NCBI GenBank assembly: GCA_030593225.1
Contig: JAUVHP010000026.1
Location: 1-12,780, forward strand
Reading direction: 5' to 3'
Length of the DNA stretch: 12,780 nucleotides
Origin: an archaeon
GTDB taxonomy: Archaea > Nanobdellota > Nanobdellia > Pacearchaeales > GW2011-AR1
Part shown: positions 1 through 6,534 of the stretch, piece after piece
Position numbering within the stretch: position 1 is the first letter of the stretch
Layout: each line of letters begins with the position of its first letter
The notes under the pieces: model-generated
Seen by the model: the letters and a program-made list of their open reading frames with translations, nothing else
Databases searched by the model: none
What the model was told of the DNA's origin: nothing
Translations under genes and position numbers: made by a program

Positions 1-216
1 ATCCATTGGAAAAGTTTTTGGAAAGTTAATTTAGAGAAATATGATATTGTAATTTTATTTCAATATAAGACCTTGATGAAAAAACTTAAAGATAAATTAA
101 AAAAAGAATTGAATTCATCTTCAAAAATTTTTTCTTATCACTGGAAGTTTCCTAATTGGAAGATTGCTCAGAAAAAAAGAGATGTTTATTTGTATAAATT
201 TAGAACTCTTGAGTAA
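1..216 (+). CDS. C-terminal end of a class I SAM-dependent methyltransferase-like protein (partial)
   Basis: The frame is open from the first base to TAA at 214-216, giving 71 residues without a start, so the gene begins left of the window. The visible part matches the distal end of small Rossmann-fold methyltransferases: a strand YDIVILFQY, a Lys/Glu-rich helix ending in LKKEL, a strand SKIFSYHWKFPNW, and a final strand VYLYKF. In that family this region follows the SAM-binding motifs and closes the beta sheet. No SAM-binding motif is in the window, so the assignment rests on the C-terminal pattern alone and the substrate cannot be told. It could instead be another Rossmann-like protein. Confidence 0.5.
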   Translation: MHWKSFWKVNLEKYDIVILFQYKTLMKKLKDKLKKELNSSSKIFSYHWKFPNWKIAQKKRDVYLYKFRTLE

Positions 217-225
217 GTCAAAAAC

Positions 226-272
226 TTTAAAAAAAGGTTTTTCTTTGGTTTTGTAACTAATTAAATTAGAGG
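226..272 (+). promoter_or_regulatory. TATA-like box, small inverted repeat and Shine-Dalgarno before the acidic repeat protein
   Basis: A TTTAAAAAAA tract at 226-235 could be a TATA box with transcription starting near 255. A 13-bp inverted repeat CTAAT-TAA-ATTAG follows at 257-269. AGAGG at 268-272 lies 8 bases before the ATG at 281, so this gene, unlike many in the window, appears to have a leader with a ribosome binding site. Confidence 0.4.
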
Positions 273-280
273 ATTAAAAA

Positions 281-550
281 ATGGATGAAGAGATTAAAAA
301 AACTCAAGAAGCTCCTGAGGCAACTACTGAAGTAGAAAGTGCTCCGGCTGCTGAAGCTCCAAAAGTTGAGGAAGCTACGCCTACACCAAGTGCTGAAGCT
401 GAACCTGCTGCTGAAGCTCCAAAAGTTGAAGAAACTGCTGAACCTGCTGCTCCTGTTGCAGATGCATCTGCTGAAGTTACACCTGCTCCAAGTGCTGAAG
501 CTGAACCTGCTGCTGAAGAGAAAAAAGAAGAACCTGTTGCAGCTGAATAA
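281..550 (+). CDS. Small acidic Ala/Pro/Glu-rich repeat protein, function unknown
   Basis: This 89-residue protein is made almost entirely of Ala, Glu, Pro, Val and Thr with a few Lys. It has no hydrophobic core, no Cys and no aromatic residue, so it should be disordered. Two motifs recur, AAEAPKVEE and SAEAEPAAE. The duplication is also visible in the DNA (see repeat entry), which favours real coding over chance. AGAGG stands 8 bases upstream of ATG. There is no signal peptide or membrane segment. Similar acidic Pro/Ala tails occur as linkers and as tails of ribosomal or chaperone-associated proteins in archaea, but no family is recognised. A long T-rich tract follows the stop, so it is probably transcribed alone. 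A longer frame in +1 register is a low-complexity shadow. Confidence 0.7.
   Translation: MDEEIKKTQEAPEATTEVESAPAAEAPKVEEATPTPSAEAEPAAEAPKVEETAEPAAPVADASAEVTPAPSAEAEPAAEEKKEEPVAAE
347..518 (+). repeat. Internal direct repeats in the acidic protein gene
   Basis: A 27-base segment at 347-373 recurs at 407-433 (one mismatch, offset 60 bases = 20 codons). A 31-base segment at 386-416 recurs identically at 488-518 (offset 102 bases = 34 codons). Both offsets are multiples of three, so unit gain or loss keeps the frame. Confidence 0.85.
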
Positions 551-586
551 TTTTGTTTTTATTTTTTTATTTTTTTTATTTTTAGT
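551..586 (+). terminator. T-rich transcription terminator
   Basis: Immediately after the stop come T4, T5, T7 and T8 runs broken by single A or G bases, with no stem-loop. Archaeal RNA polymerase terminates on such oligo-T tracts. It isolates the acidic protein gene from the protease gene. Confidence 0.55.
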
Positions 587-590
587 ATAT

Positions 591-598
591 TTTATATA
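591..598 (+). promoter_or_regulatory. TATA box of the metalloprotease gene (leaderless)
   Basis: TTTATATA is centred about 25 bases before the ATG at 620, and no Shine-Dalgarno lies between, so transcription probably starts at or next to the start codon. Confidence 0.55.
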
Positions 599-619
599 AT
601 TCTAAAATTAATTTAGATT

Positions 620-1525
620 ATGGGAGTAAAAAAAACCTTAAGTGGTTTGATTGTATTTTTATTAATAACTACTCTAGTTTTTTATTGGTTTATTCCTTTT
701 CAAACAATAGAATTTATAACAAACAAGGGTCATTCAAATTTTAGTTTGTATAATTTTGATTCTGAAATGCAATTTTACCAAAATATGAGGTTTCCGTATA
801 AAGAAATTTCTTATAAAATTAATAATTGTCCTTTAAATCAGCAAGGGGAAATGATTAGAGCGTTTGATATAATAAAAAACAAAACTGTTCTTGAATTTTA
901 TTCTGTTATGAACAATCCAGAGATAACAATAAGTTGTGATAGTAAAAATCGCATTGAAGGTGGACTATTTATTGCAGGTGAAGGTGGACCCACAAATATT
1001 ACAAAAACTAAAAATTTCAATGTTATTTTTAAAGGAAATATTATTTTAATAAAAGAATCAAAATGCCCTCGGCCAAATGTTGCGATTCACGAATTGTTGC
1101 ATGTTTTAGGATTTAATCATTCAGAAAATTCAAATAATATAATGTATCCAATTAGTAATTGCAAACAAACACTTGGTGATATTCCAGATTTAATTAATGA
1201 AATTTATTCTGTTGAGAGTTATTCTGATTTAGAGTTTGAAGATATCTCTGCTATAATGGAAGGAAAATATTTAGATATGAATATTAGTATTAGAAATAAT
1301 GGTTTAATTGATTCTGAAATTGCAGAGATTATAATTTCTTCAGATGATACAATAATTAAAGAAATTTTATTAGAACCTCTTGGGGTTGGGTATGGAATTG
1401 AAATAATGTTATCTAATGTTTGGGTTCCAAAACTAAGTGTCAAAGAAATTAATTTTTTTATAAATTCTAATTTTAATGAACTAGATAAAGAAAATAATCA
1501 AAAAATATTACAAATAAAAAAATAA
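620..1525 (+). CDS. Membrane-anchored metzincin-type zinc metalloprotease with C-terminal beta domain
   Basis: A 301-residue protein. A hydrophobic segment at about 7-26 after a short KK-containing start is an uncleaved signal anchor, placing the rest outside the cell. The zinc site is explicit: HELLHVLGFNH (H157, E158, H161, G164, H167) fits HExxHxxGxxH, and M175 in NIMYP is the Met-turn expected a few residues later. Together these define metzincins, closest in spacing to matrixins (family M10). Four cysteines outside the anchor (C70, C106, C149, C181) could form two disulfides. Residues about 200-301 are Ile/Asn-rich beta sequence containing NISIRNNG, resembling CARDB-type adhesion domains. 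No pro-domain cysteine switch is evident. It has its own leaderless promoter. Physiological substrate unknown; the surface genes downstream suggest processing of envelope proteins (inference). Confidence 0.8.
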   Translation: MGVKKTLSGLIVFLLITTLVFYWFIPFQTIEFITNKGHSNFSLYNFDSEMQFYQNMRFPYKEISYKINNCPLNQQGEMIRAFDIIKNKTVLEFYSVMNNPEITISCDSKNRIEGGLFIAGEGGPTNITKTKNFNVIFKGNIILIKESKCPRPNVAIHELLHVLGFNHSENSNNIMYPISNCKQTLGDIPDLINEIYSVESYSDLEFEDISAIMEGKYLDMNISIRNNGLIDSEIAEIIISSDDTIIKEILLEPLGVGYGIEIMLSNVWVPKLSVKEINFFINSNFNELDKENNQKILQIKK

Positions 1526-1636
1526 AGAAAAAGTTAAAAATCAATCGAGCTCTAAACTATCTATATCACTCTCTAAAGATTCATCATCAAAGTTTTTTTC
1601 AAAAATTTCGTCTTCCTCCATATTAACTCATCGAGT

Positions 1637-1656
1637 CGAGGGGGACCTCGTTTTTA
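1637..1656 (+). terminator. GC-rich hairpin plus T-tract after the protease gene
   Basis: CGAGG (1637-1641) pairs with CCTCG (1646-1650) around a GGGA tetraloop of GNRA type, followed by T5. A weaker stem ACTC-ATC-GAGT precedes it at 1626-1636, and a perfect CTAAAAT-AGA-ATTTTAG hairpin follows at 1664-1680. It stands out in AT-rich surroundings. The rest of 1526-1773 holds no convincing gene. Confidence 0.5.
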
Positions 1657-1773
1657 TTTAATTCTAAAATAGAATTTTAGTTTTTAAATTCTTCTATTGC
1701 TTTTTAAAAAAATTTTTAATTATATAAAAAATATTTAGTATTATTAAATAGCAAAAAATTTGGAGAGAATAAA

Positions 1774-1781
1774 TTTAAATA
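1774..1781 (+). promoter_or_regulatory. TATA box of the ABC transporter operon (leaderless)
   Basis: TTTAAATA is centred about 25 bases before ATG 1803, within an A/T-rich stretch after GGAGAGAAT, which is too far upstream to act as a ribosome site. The operon's first gene is therefore probably leaderless. Confidence 0.6.
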
Positions 1782-1802
1782 TTTATAATCTTACTAAATT
1801 GT

Positions 1803-2621
1803 ATGGTGAAAAAGAAAGAGGAAAAAAAAGAAGTGATTAAACTTAAGGATGTTTTCAAATATTATCAAATGGGGGATGTGACTGTCAAAGCAGTTGATGG
1901 AATTGATATTGCGATTAATCAAGGGGACTTTGTTGCAATAATGGGGCCATCTGGAAGCGGAAAATCAACAGGTATGAATTTAATTGGTAGTTTAGATGTT
2001 CCAACAAAAGGACATATTTTTCTTGACACCGAAGATATTTCTGAATTAACTGAATCAGAATTAGCCCAAGTTAGAGGAAAGAAAATTGGTTTTATTTTTC
2101 AGAATTTTAATTTAATTCCGAATTTAACAGTTAAAGAAAATGTTATGCTTCCGATGATGTTTCAAGGAATAAATATTTATGAGAGAGGAGCAATTGCAGA
2201 AGATTTATTGAAAAAAGTGGATTTAGATGATAGGGCAGACCATTATCCTAATCAAATTTCTGGTGGGCAAATGCAGAGAGTTGCTATTGCCAGGGCTTTG
2301 GCAAATGACCCTGAAGTTATTCTTGCCGACGAGCCAACTGGAAATTTGGATACTAAAACTGGAATTAAAGTTATGGAATTTTTGCAAAAATTGAATGAAG
2401 AAGGCAAGACAATTATTATGGTTACACATGAGCCAGAACTTGCAGAAGAATATGCAGATATTGTTTATTGGTTGAGAGATGGTAAGGTTGAAAAAATTAC
2501 TAAGAAAAAAAATGGTTTTAAAATTGAACAAGAAGAAAAAAAATTAAAAAAAAGAAAAAAGAAAAATCCTGAAGAAAAAAATAAGGATAAAAAGAAAAGT
2601 GAAAAGAAGGTTAAGAAATAA
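1803..2621 (+). CDS. MacB/LolD-type ABC transporter ATP-binding protein with Lys-rich tail
   Basis: A 272-residue ATPase that would drive the two FtsX/MacB permeases downstream. Motifs are complete and in order: Walker A GPSGSGKST (48-56), Q-loop Q100 in FIFQNFNLIP, signature ISGGQMQR (152-159), Walker B VILADE (172-177), D-loop NLD (181-183) and H-loop H209. The family ends near residue 230. The last 40 residues here are an extra Lys/Glu tail (KKLKKRKKK and similar), probably disordered and possibly contacting RNA, lipid headgroups or the acidic partner protein (inference). A small lysine-rich stretch is also at the N-terminus. MacB-type ATPases use ATP for mechanotransmission to periplasmic or extracellular domains rather than bulk transport. 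The 103-base gap to permease 1 holds two hairpins. Confidence 0.92.
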   Translation: MVKKKEEKKEVIKLKDVFKYYQMGDVTVKAVDGIDIAINQGDFVAIMGPSGSGKSTGMNLIGSLDVPTKGHIFLDTEDISELTESELAQVRGKKIGFIFQNFNLIPNLTVKENVMLPMMFQGINIYERGAIAEDLLKKVDLDDRADHYPNQISGGQMQRVAIARALANDPEVILADEPTGNLDTKTGIKVMEFLQKLNEEGKTIIMVTHEPELAEEYADIVYWLRDGKVEKITKKKNGFKIEQEEKKLKKRKKKNPEEKNKDKKKSEKKVKK

Positions 2622-2642
2622 TGACAAACATAATTTATTCTA

Positions 2643-2668
2643 GGGTTTGTCGGCAGAGCCCCAAAATT
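2643..2668 (+). terminator. Hairpin with T-tract inside the operon (attenuator-like)
   Basis: GGGTTT (2643-2648) pairs with GAGCCC (2656-2661), including two G-T wobbles, over a 7-base loop. It is followed by CAAAATTTTTT. It sits between the ATPase and permease genes, where partial termination would lower permease output relative to ATPase (inference). Confidence 0.4.
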
Positions 2669-2690
2669 TTTTCAAAATTTCTGATGAGTC

Positions 2691-2719
2691 CTTTTCAATT
2701 TGTAGGGGGTTTTGAAAAG
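2691..2719 (+). promoter_or_regulatory. Inverted repeat enclosing the only purine-rich ribosome-site candidate of permease 1
   Basis: CTTTTCAA (2691-2698) and TTGAAAAG (2712-2719) are perfect 8-bp arms around a 13-base loop containing TAGGGGG. The second arm ends 5 bases before ATG 2725. The G-run is the only Shine-Dalgarno-like sequence nearby, so folding would present or hide it. Confidence 0.45.
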
Positions 2720-2724
2720 AACTA

Positions 2725-3939
2725 ATGATAAAAGATTATTTTGCACTTTCTTTTAAGAATTTAAAACATCGTGGTGTGCGTTCGTGGCTTACTCTTTTAG
2801 GAATTATCATTGGTGTAACTGCGGTTGTTGCATTGATTTCCTTGGGTAATGGTCTACAACTTGCAGTTGCTAGTCAATTTGGTGTCAGTTCTACAGAAAT
2901 TATAACAGTTCAAGCAAGTGGAGTAACTTATGGTCCCCCAGGAAGTGGAGCAGTAACGCCATTGGATATAAAAGATGTGGAAGCAATAGAAAAATTAAGC
3001 AGTGTTAAGTTAGCTGCTAGAAGAAATATTGGAACAATAAAATTAGAATACAAAGATGTGGTAGATTTTTCTTATACAGTAAGTGTTGCTGACAGAGAAT
3101 ATAGAAAATTTATATATGAACAAATGGATATTGAACCACTATTTGGAAAGTTGTTAAAAGACGAAGATTCTGGAAAAGTTTTCTTAGGTTATAATTATTA
3201 TGCAACAGACAAAGGTTGGGGTGCAGAGAAATTAATTCCAGGTAAAAAAATATTATTGCAAGATAAAAGTTTTGAAGTTGTGGGAATTTTAAAAAAGAAA
3301 GGGAGTTTTGTTTTTGATAATGCTGTTTTTATGAATGAAAAAGATATGAAAAATTTATTAGGTTTTGGAGATAATGTTGATATTATTATTGTACAATCTA
3401 TTAATAAAAATTTAATGGATAAAGCAAAAGAAGATATAGAAAAATTAATGAGAAAAAGAAGAGATGTCAAAGTTGGCGAGGAGGATTTTACTGTTTCAAC
3501 ACCTGAAGCTACTCTAAGTACAGTGAATAGCATTCTTGGAGGAGTACAAGCATTTATTGTTATTATTGCTTCTATTTCTATTTTTATTGGGGCTATTGGA
3601 ATTATTAATACTATGACAACTTCAGTTCTTGAAAGAAAAAAAGAAATTGGAATTATGAAGACAATTGGTGCCAAGAACAATCAAATTTTTATGCAATTTT
3701 TTATTGAGTCTGGTTTGCTTGGTTTAATTGGAGGAATTGTTGGTGCAACTTTTGGAACTTTGCTCGGGATTGTTGGAATTTCTGGGATCAATAATTTTTT
3801 AGGTTCAGAGCTTGTTTTTCATATTGATTTTTTATTAATTAGTTTTGCTCTTTTAGGAAGTTTTTCTATTGGGGCTATTGCAGGAATTATTCCAGCAATG
3901 AATGCGGCTAAACAAAATCCTGTGGATGCTTTGAAATGA
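2725..3939 (+). CDS. MacB/FtsX-family ABC permease 1
   Basis: A 404-residue permease with the MacB layout: TM1 at about 21-42 (SWLTLLGIIIGVTAVVALIS), an extracytoplasmic domain at about 45-270, then three TM helices at about 274-296, 327-352 and 368-392. Family hallmarks are the TM1 arginine-rich lead-in KHRGVRS, the coupling segment SVLERKKEIGIMKTIGA (300-316) after TM2, and the C-terminal GIIPAMNAAKQNPVDALK. These proteins pair with a LolD-like ATPase and move substrates or signals at the outer membrane face by mechanical coupling. It is the same length as permease 2 but clearly diverged, so the pair probably forms a heterodimer. Its TGA overlaps the next ATG (ATGA at 3936-3939), implying translational coupling to the GrpB-like gene. 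Confidence 0.92.
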   Translation: MIKDYFALSFKNLKHRGVRSWLTLLGIIIGVTAVVALISLGNGLQLAVASQFGVSSTEIITVQASGVTYGPPGSGAVTPLDIKDVEAIEKLSSVKLAARRNIGTIKLEYKDVVDFSYTVSVADREYRKFIYEQMDIEPLFGKLLKDEDSGKVFLGYNYYATDKGWGAEKLIPGKKILLQDKSFEVVGILKKKGSFVFDNAVFMNEKDMKNLLGFGDNVDIIIVQSINKNLMDKAKEDIEKLMRKRRDVKVGEEDFTVSTPEATLSTVNSILGGVQAFIVIIASISIFIGAIGIINTMTTSVLERKKEIGIMKTIGAKNNQIFMQFFIESGLLGLIGGIVGATFGTLLGIVGISGINNFLGSELVFHIDFLLISFALLGSFSIGAIAGIIPAMNAAKQNPVDALK

Positions 3940-4415
3940 AAAAATATAAATTCAGAAAATATAAAAAAAATTATCCAAGATTGTTTGAAAAAGAGAAAAA
4001 AAGATTAAAGAAAACTTTTCCAGATATTGAAATAGAACACATTGGAAGCACAGCTGTTGAGAGTTTAGGAGGAAAAGGAATAATTGATATTTTGATTTCT
4101 GTTCCAAAAAAAGATTTGAAAAATATTAAAGATAAATTAGTAAAATTAAAATATTCTGTTAGCAAGTTGGGTGGAGGAAAAAATAGAATTTCTTTTTACC
4201 TAAACAAAGGCATCTTTAAACAAAGAAAAATTCATCTTCATTTAACTTCAAAAAATAGCAAAGTTCACCAAGAAGCAATTAAATTTAGAGATTCTTTAAA
4301 GAAAAATAAAAAGTTAAGGGAAAAATATTCTATCATTAAACAAGAAGCAGTCAAATTAAAGAAAAAAGGAAAAGAATATAGAGATTTTAAAGAAAAATTT
4401 ATTCAAGAGTGTTAA
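3936..4415 (+). CDS. GrpB/UPF0157-family nucleotidyltransferase-like protein
   Basis: A 159-residue basic protein. The nucleotidyltransferase-fold signature of the GrpB family is clear: EHIGSTAVESLGGKGIIDILI (34-54), with G37-S38 and D51 standing for the GS...D elements. The C-terminal half (IHLHLTSKNSKVHQEAIKFRDSLKKN, then KEYRDFKEKFIQE) matches the family's second conserved region. GrpB proteins belong to the polymerase-beta-like nucleotidyltransferase superfamily; their substrate is not established (an association with dephospho-CoA kinase fusions is known). It is start-coupled to permease 1 by ATGA, so it is co-translated with a transporter subunit, an unusual partner. The many Lys codons are partly due to AT bias. 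Confidence 0.85.
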   Translation: MKKYKFRKYKKNYPRLFEKEKKRLKKTFPDIEIEHIGSTAVESLGGKGIIDILISVPKKDLKNIKDKLVKLKYSVSKLGGGKNRISFYLNKGIFKQRKIHLHLTSKNSKVHQEAIKFRDSLKKNKKLREKYSIIKQEAVKLKKKGKEYRDFKEKFIQEC

Positions 4416-4489
4416 AATGAGAAATCAAAAATTATATAAAGATAAGAAAATTAATATATTCACTAGCAGAAATGTTAGGTTTATGCCCC

Positions 4490-4522
4490 CTGGTGATCTG
4501 CGGGTTGCCAGATGCTTTTTTT
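4490..4522 (+). terminator. GC-rich hairpin plus T7 between the GrpB-like and NYN genes
   Basis: CTGGTGA (4490-4496) pairs with TTGCCAG (4505-4511), two wobbles, over TCTGCGGG, followed by ATGC and T7 (4516-4522). It is the most GC-rich patch in this part of the window and lies just upstream of a strong Shine-Dalgarno, so it could attenuate the downstream NYN-permease 2 pair or be a processed RNA structure. Confidence 0.45.
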
Positions 4523-4547
4523 CAATATTTTTAGGAGGATTTTTTTA

Positions 4548-5120
4548 ATGGAAGATACTTTAATTTTTGTAGATAATGATTTTTTTAAATTAGTCAAAAG
4601 AGAGTTTGAAAAAAAATCTAAAAAGAAAAAAAAGTTACTGCAGACATTTAAAAGAATATGTAAAAAAGAAAATCTGAATTTGAAACATTTATTTTTTTAT
4701 ACGGCACCACCTTATCAAAGCACAATTTCTAATAAAAAAGAAAATACCTTGATGAAAAATTATGATAATTTGTCTAAATTATTAAATTATAAAAAATGGA
4801 TTACTCTTCGTGAAGGAAGATGTCAAAGATTAAAATTAAATGGAAAATATAAATATAATCAAAAGGGTGTTGATATTTTATTGGCTATAGATTTAATGAA
4901 GTTTGAGAAAAAATTCAAAGATATAAAAAAAATTATTTTAATTATTTGTGATTCAGATTTTGTTCCTGCTATTGAACAATTAAAATCAGATAGAATAGAA
5001 GTTATTCTTTATACTTATTTTGATAGAAAAAGAAATTCCAGGTTTTCAAGATATAATGAATTATTAAAAGTATGTTCTAAATGGGTTAAATTTAATGATG
5101 AGGATTTTGAAGATAAATGA
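4548..5120 (+). CDS. NYN-domain (LabA/DUF88-like, PIN-fold) nuclease-like protein
   Basis: Start chosen at 4548 because AGGAGGA (4533-4539) lies 8 bases upstream; a longer frame from 4512 would begin before that site and add a non-family MLFFNIFRR segment. The 190-residue protein shows the NYN pattern: acidic strand LIFVDNDFF (D9, D11), KGVDILLAIDLM near 108-119, and the motif IILIICDSDFVPAIEQLKSDRIEVILY. These acidic residues form the Mg-binding site of a PIN-like fold, and NYN proteins are known or predicted RNases acting on RNA. A Lys-rich helix after strand 1 is typical of RNA contact. The TGA overlaps the ATG of permease 2 (5117-5120), so its expression is locked to a membrane subunit. 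Target unknown. Confidence 0.82.
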   Translation: MEDTLIFVDNDFFKLVKREFEKKSKKKKKLLQTFKRICKKENLNLKHLFFYTAPPYQSTISNKKENTLMKNYDNLSKLLNYKKWITLREGRCQRLKLNGKYKYNQKGVDILLAIDLMKFEKKFKDIKKIILIICDSDFVPAIEQLKSDRIEVILYTYFDRKRNSRFSRYNELLKVCSKWVKFNDEDFEDK

Positions 5121-6328
5121 TAAACATTGAAACAATTTTATATTCGCTGAGAAACTTAAATCAAAGAAAAGGTCGGAGTGCGTTGACTGTTTTTTCTGTT
5201 TTAATTGGAATTGCTACAATTTTTATTTTTATTAGTTTTGGTTATGGTTTATATAATTATACAGAGGAACTTGCAAGTGGTTCGTCAGCAGATAAAATTA
5301 TGGTTCAACCAGCTTCGGCAATGGGGAGCATGAGTATTGATGACACATTTAAATTAACTGAAGATGATGTTGATGCAATTGAAAGTGCGGCTGGAGTTCA
5401 TGAAGCAACAGGAGTTTATATGAAATCTGCGGAAATTAAATTTAGTAAGGAAAGTGATTATAATCTTTTGATAGGATACGACCCTAAAATACCTCTTGTT
5501 ATGGACATTGCAGATATTGGAATTTTTAGTGGAAGGATGCTTACTTCTTCAGATAGTGGTCATATTTTATTAGGATACAATTATCAAATTCCAAATAAGA
5601 TTTTTTCTAAAGCAGTTGAGCTAAATGATAATCTAGAAGTAAATGGAAAGAAAATGAAAGTTGTTGGTTTTTTAGAGGCAGTTGGAAGCCCTGAGGACGA
5701 TTCCCAGATTTATGTTGTAAATGATTATGTTGATGTCTTATATCCAGATGAAAATAATTCTTATGGGTGGATTGTCGGAAGAGTTGATACAACAAATATT
5801 GAATTAGTTGTTGAAAATGTTGAAAAAAAATTAAGAAAACATAGGAATTTAGAAGAGGGTAAAGAGGATTTTTATGTTCAATCATTTAATGATTTGCTTG
5901 AGAGTTTTTCTAGTGTATTAAATATTATTGTGGGGTTTATTATTTTGATTGCGTTGATTTCTGTTTTAGTGTCGGCGATTAATACTGCAAACACAATGAT
6001 TACATCAGTGCTTGAGAGGTATAAAGAAATTGGTGTGCTGAAAGCTATTGGTGCAAAGAACTCTGAAATTTTTGGAATATTTTTATTTGAATCTTCTTTC
6101 TTAGGTTTGGTTGCTGGAGTGTTAGGAGTTTTATTGGGTTGGGGAGCCACATATTTAGGAGGAAATATTTTAGAAAATTTGGGTTGGGGATTTTTAGCAC
6201 CTTATTATTCTAAGGAATTATTTATTGGTTGTGTTTTATTTGCAGTAATTACTGGTGCAGTTTCAGGAGTTATTCCTGCCATAAGAGCGTCGAGAATAAA
6301 CACTGTTGATGCATTACGCTATGAATGA
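5117..6328 (+). CDS. MacB/FtsX-family ABC permease 2
   Basis: A 403-residue permease with TM1 at about 21-45, an extracytoplasmic domain to about 265, and TM helices at about 268-290, 322-346 and 367-388. SVLERYKEIGVLKAIGAKN (297-315) and GVIPAIRASRINTVDALRYE at the end are the same coupling motifs as in permease 1. Its soluble domain is more acidic (SSADK, DENNSYG, SPEDD) and diverged. As only one ATPase gene is present, both permeases probably share it, giving a heterodimeric MacB-like complex in a single-membrane archaeon with no TolC (inference). The start is ATGA-coupled to the NYN gene. A 206-base gap containing an inverted repeat follows before the next gene, which has its own promoter, so the operon likely ends here. 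Confidence 0.92.
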   Translation: MINIETILYSLRNLNQRKGRSALTVFSVLIGIATIFIFISFGYGLYNYTEELASGSSADKIMVQPASAMGSMSIDDTFKLTEDDVDAIESAAGVHEATGVYMKSAEIKFSKESDYNLLIGYDPKIPLVMDIADIGIFSGRMLTSSDSGHILLGYNYQIPNKIFSKAVELNDNLEVNGKKMKVVGFLEAVGSPEDDSQIYVVNDYVDVLYPDENNSYGWIVGRVDTTNIELVVENVEKKLRKHRNLEEGKEDFYVQSFNDLLESFSSVLNIIVGFIILIALISVLVSAINTANTMITSVLERYKEIGVLKAIGAKNSEIFGIFLFESSFLGLVAGVLGVLLGWGATYLGGNILENLGWGFLAPYYSKELFIGCVLFAVITGAVSGVIPAIRASRINTVDALRYE

Positions 6329-6352
6329 TTTTGTTTTCTTTTTCACCAACTC

Positions 6353-6402
6353 TGCGTTATTTCCTTCCTCACGTAGACTACTACGCTACGGAAGAAAATG
6401 CC
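6353..6402. repeat. Imperfect long inverted repeat (extragenic palindrome)
   Basis: Centre: CGTAG-ACTA-CTACG at 6372-6385. TTCC (6365-6368) pairs with GGAA (6390-6393), and the arms continue imperfectly: GCGTTATTTCCTTCC on the left against GGAAGAAAATGCC on the right. The rest of 6329-6505 holds a 60-codon open frame from 6306 that overlaps permease 2 and runs through this palindrome; it has no coding character. Confidence 0.55.
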
Positions 6403-6505
6403 TTGATTTGATAAAAAATCTAAACAAAATGGGAATTGAGATAGGTGCTGGAGAGGATAAATATAATATAGAGAAAGTGAGGAATTGAAAGAGAGATGAA
6501 AAAAA

Positions 6506-6513
6506 TTTAAAAA
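6506..6513 (+). promoter_or_regulatory. TATA box of the surface protein gene, deciding its start
   Basis: TTTAAAAA is centred about 26 bases before the ATG at 6535 and only about 11 before the earlier in-frame ATG at 6520. Archaeal spacing therefore puts the mRNA 5' end at 6535. Confidence 0.5.
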
Positions 6514-6534
6514 GAAAAGATGATTGTTATATTA

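Noticed and set aside
1541..1621. 26-codon minus-strand frame coding an acidic peptide (MEEDEIF...)
   Set aside because: Composition looks protein-like, but no TATA box, ribosome site or partner gene; preceded by a stop and hairpins on that strand. Too short to call.
2680..2690. CTGATGA resembling boxes D and C of a C/D box guide RNA
   Set aside because: No second C/D pair at the required spacing, so no guide RNA is supported.
4470..4515. GC-rich patch considered as a tRNA or riboswitch
   Set aside because: No T-arm GGTTCRA sequence, no acceptor pairing and no known riboswitch core; only a simple stem with a T-tract.
4512..4547. Upstream start of the NYN gene at 4512
   Set aside because: It lies before the strong AGGAGGA site and adds residues unlike the family start; ATG 4548 fits the site and the first NYN strand.
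6306..6488. 60-codon plus-strand ORF overlapping the end of permease 2
   Set aside because: It reads through an inverted repeat, overlaps a certain gene in another frame, and has no ribosome site or family-like sequence.
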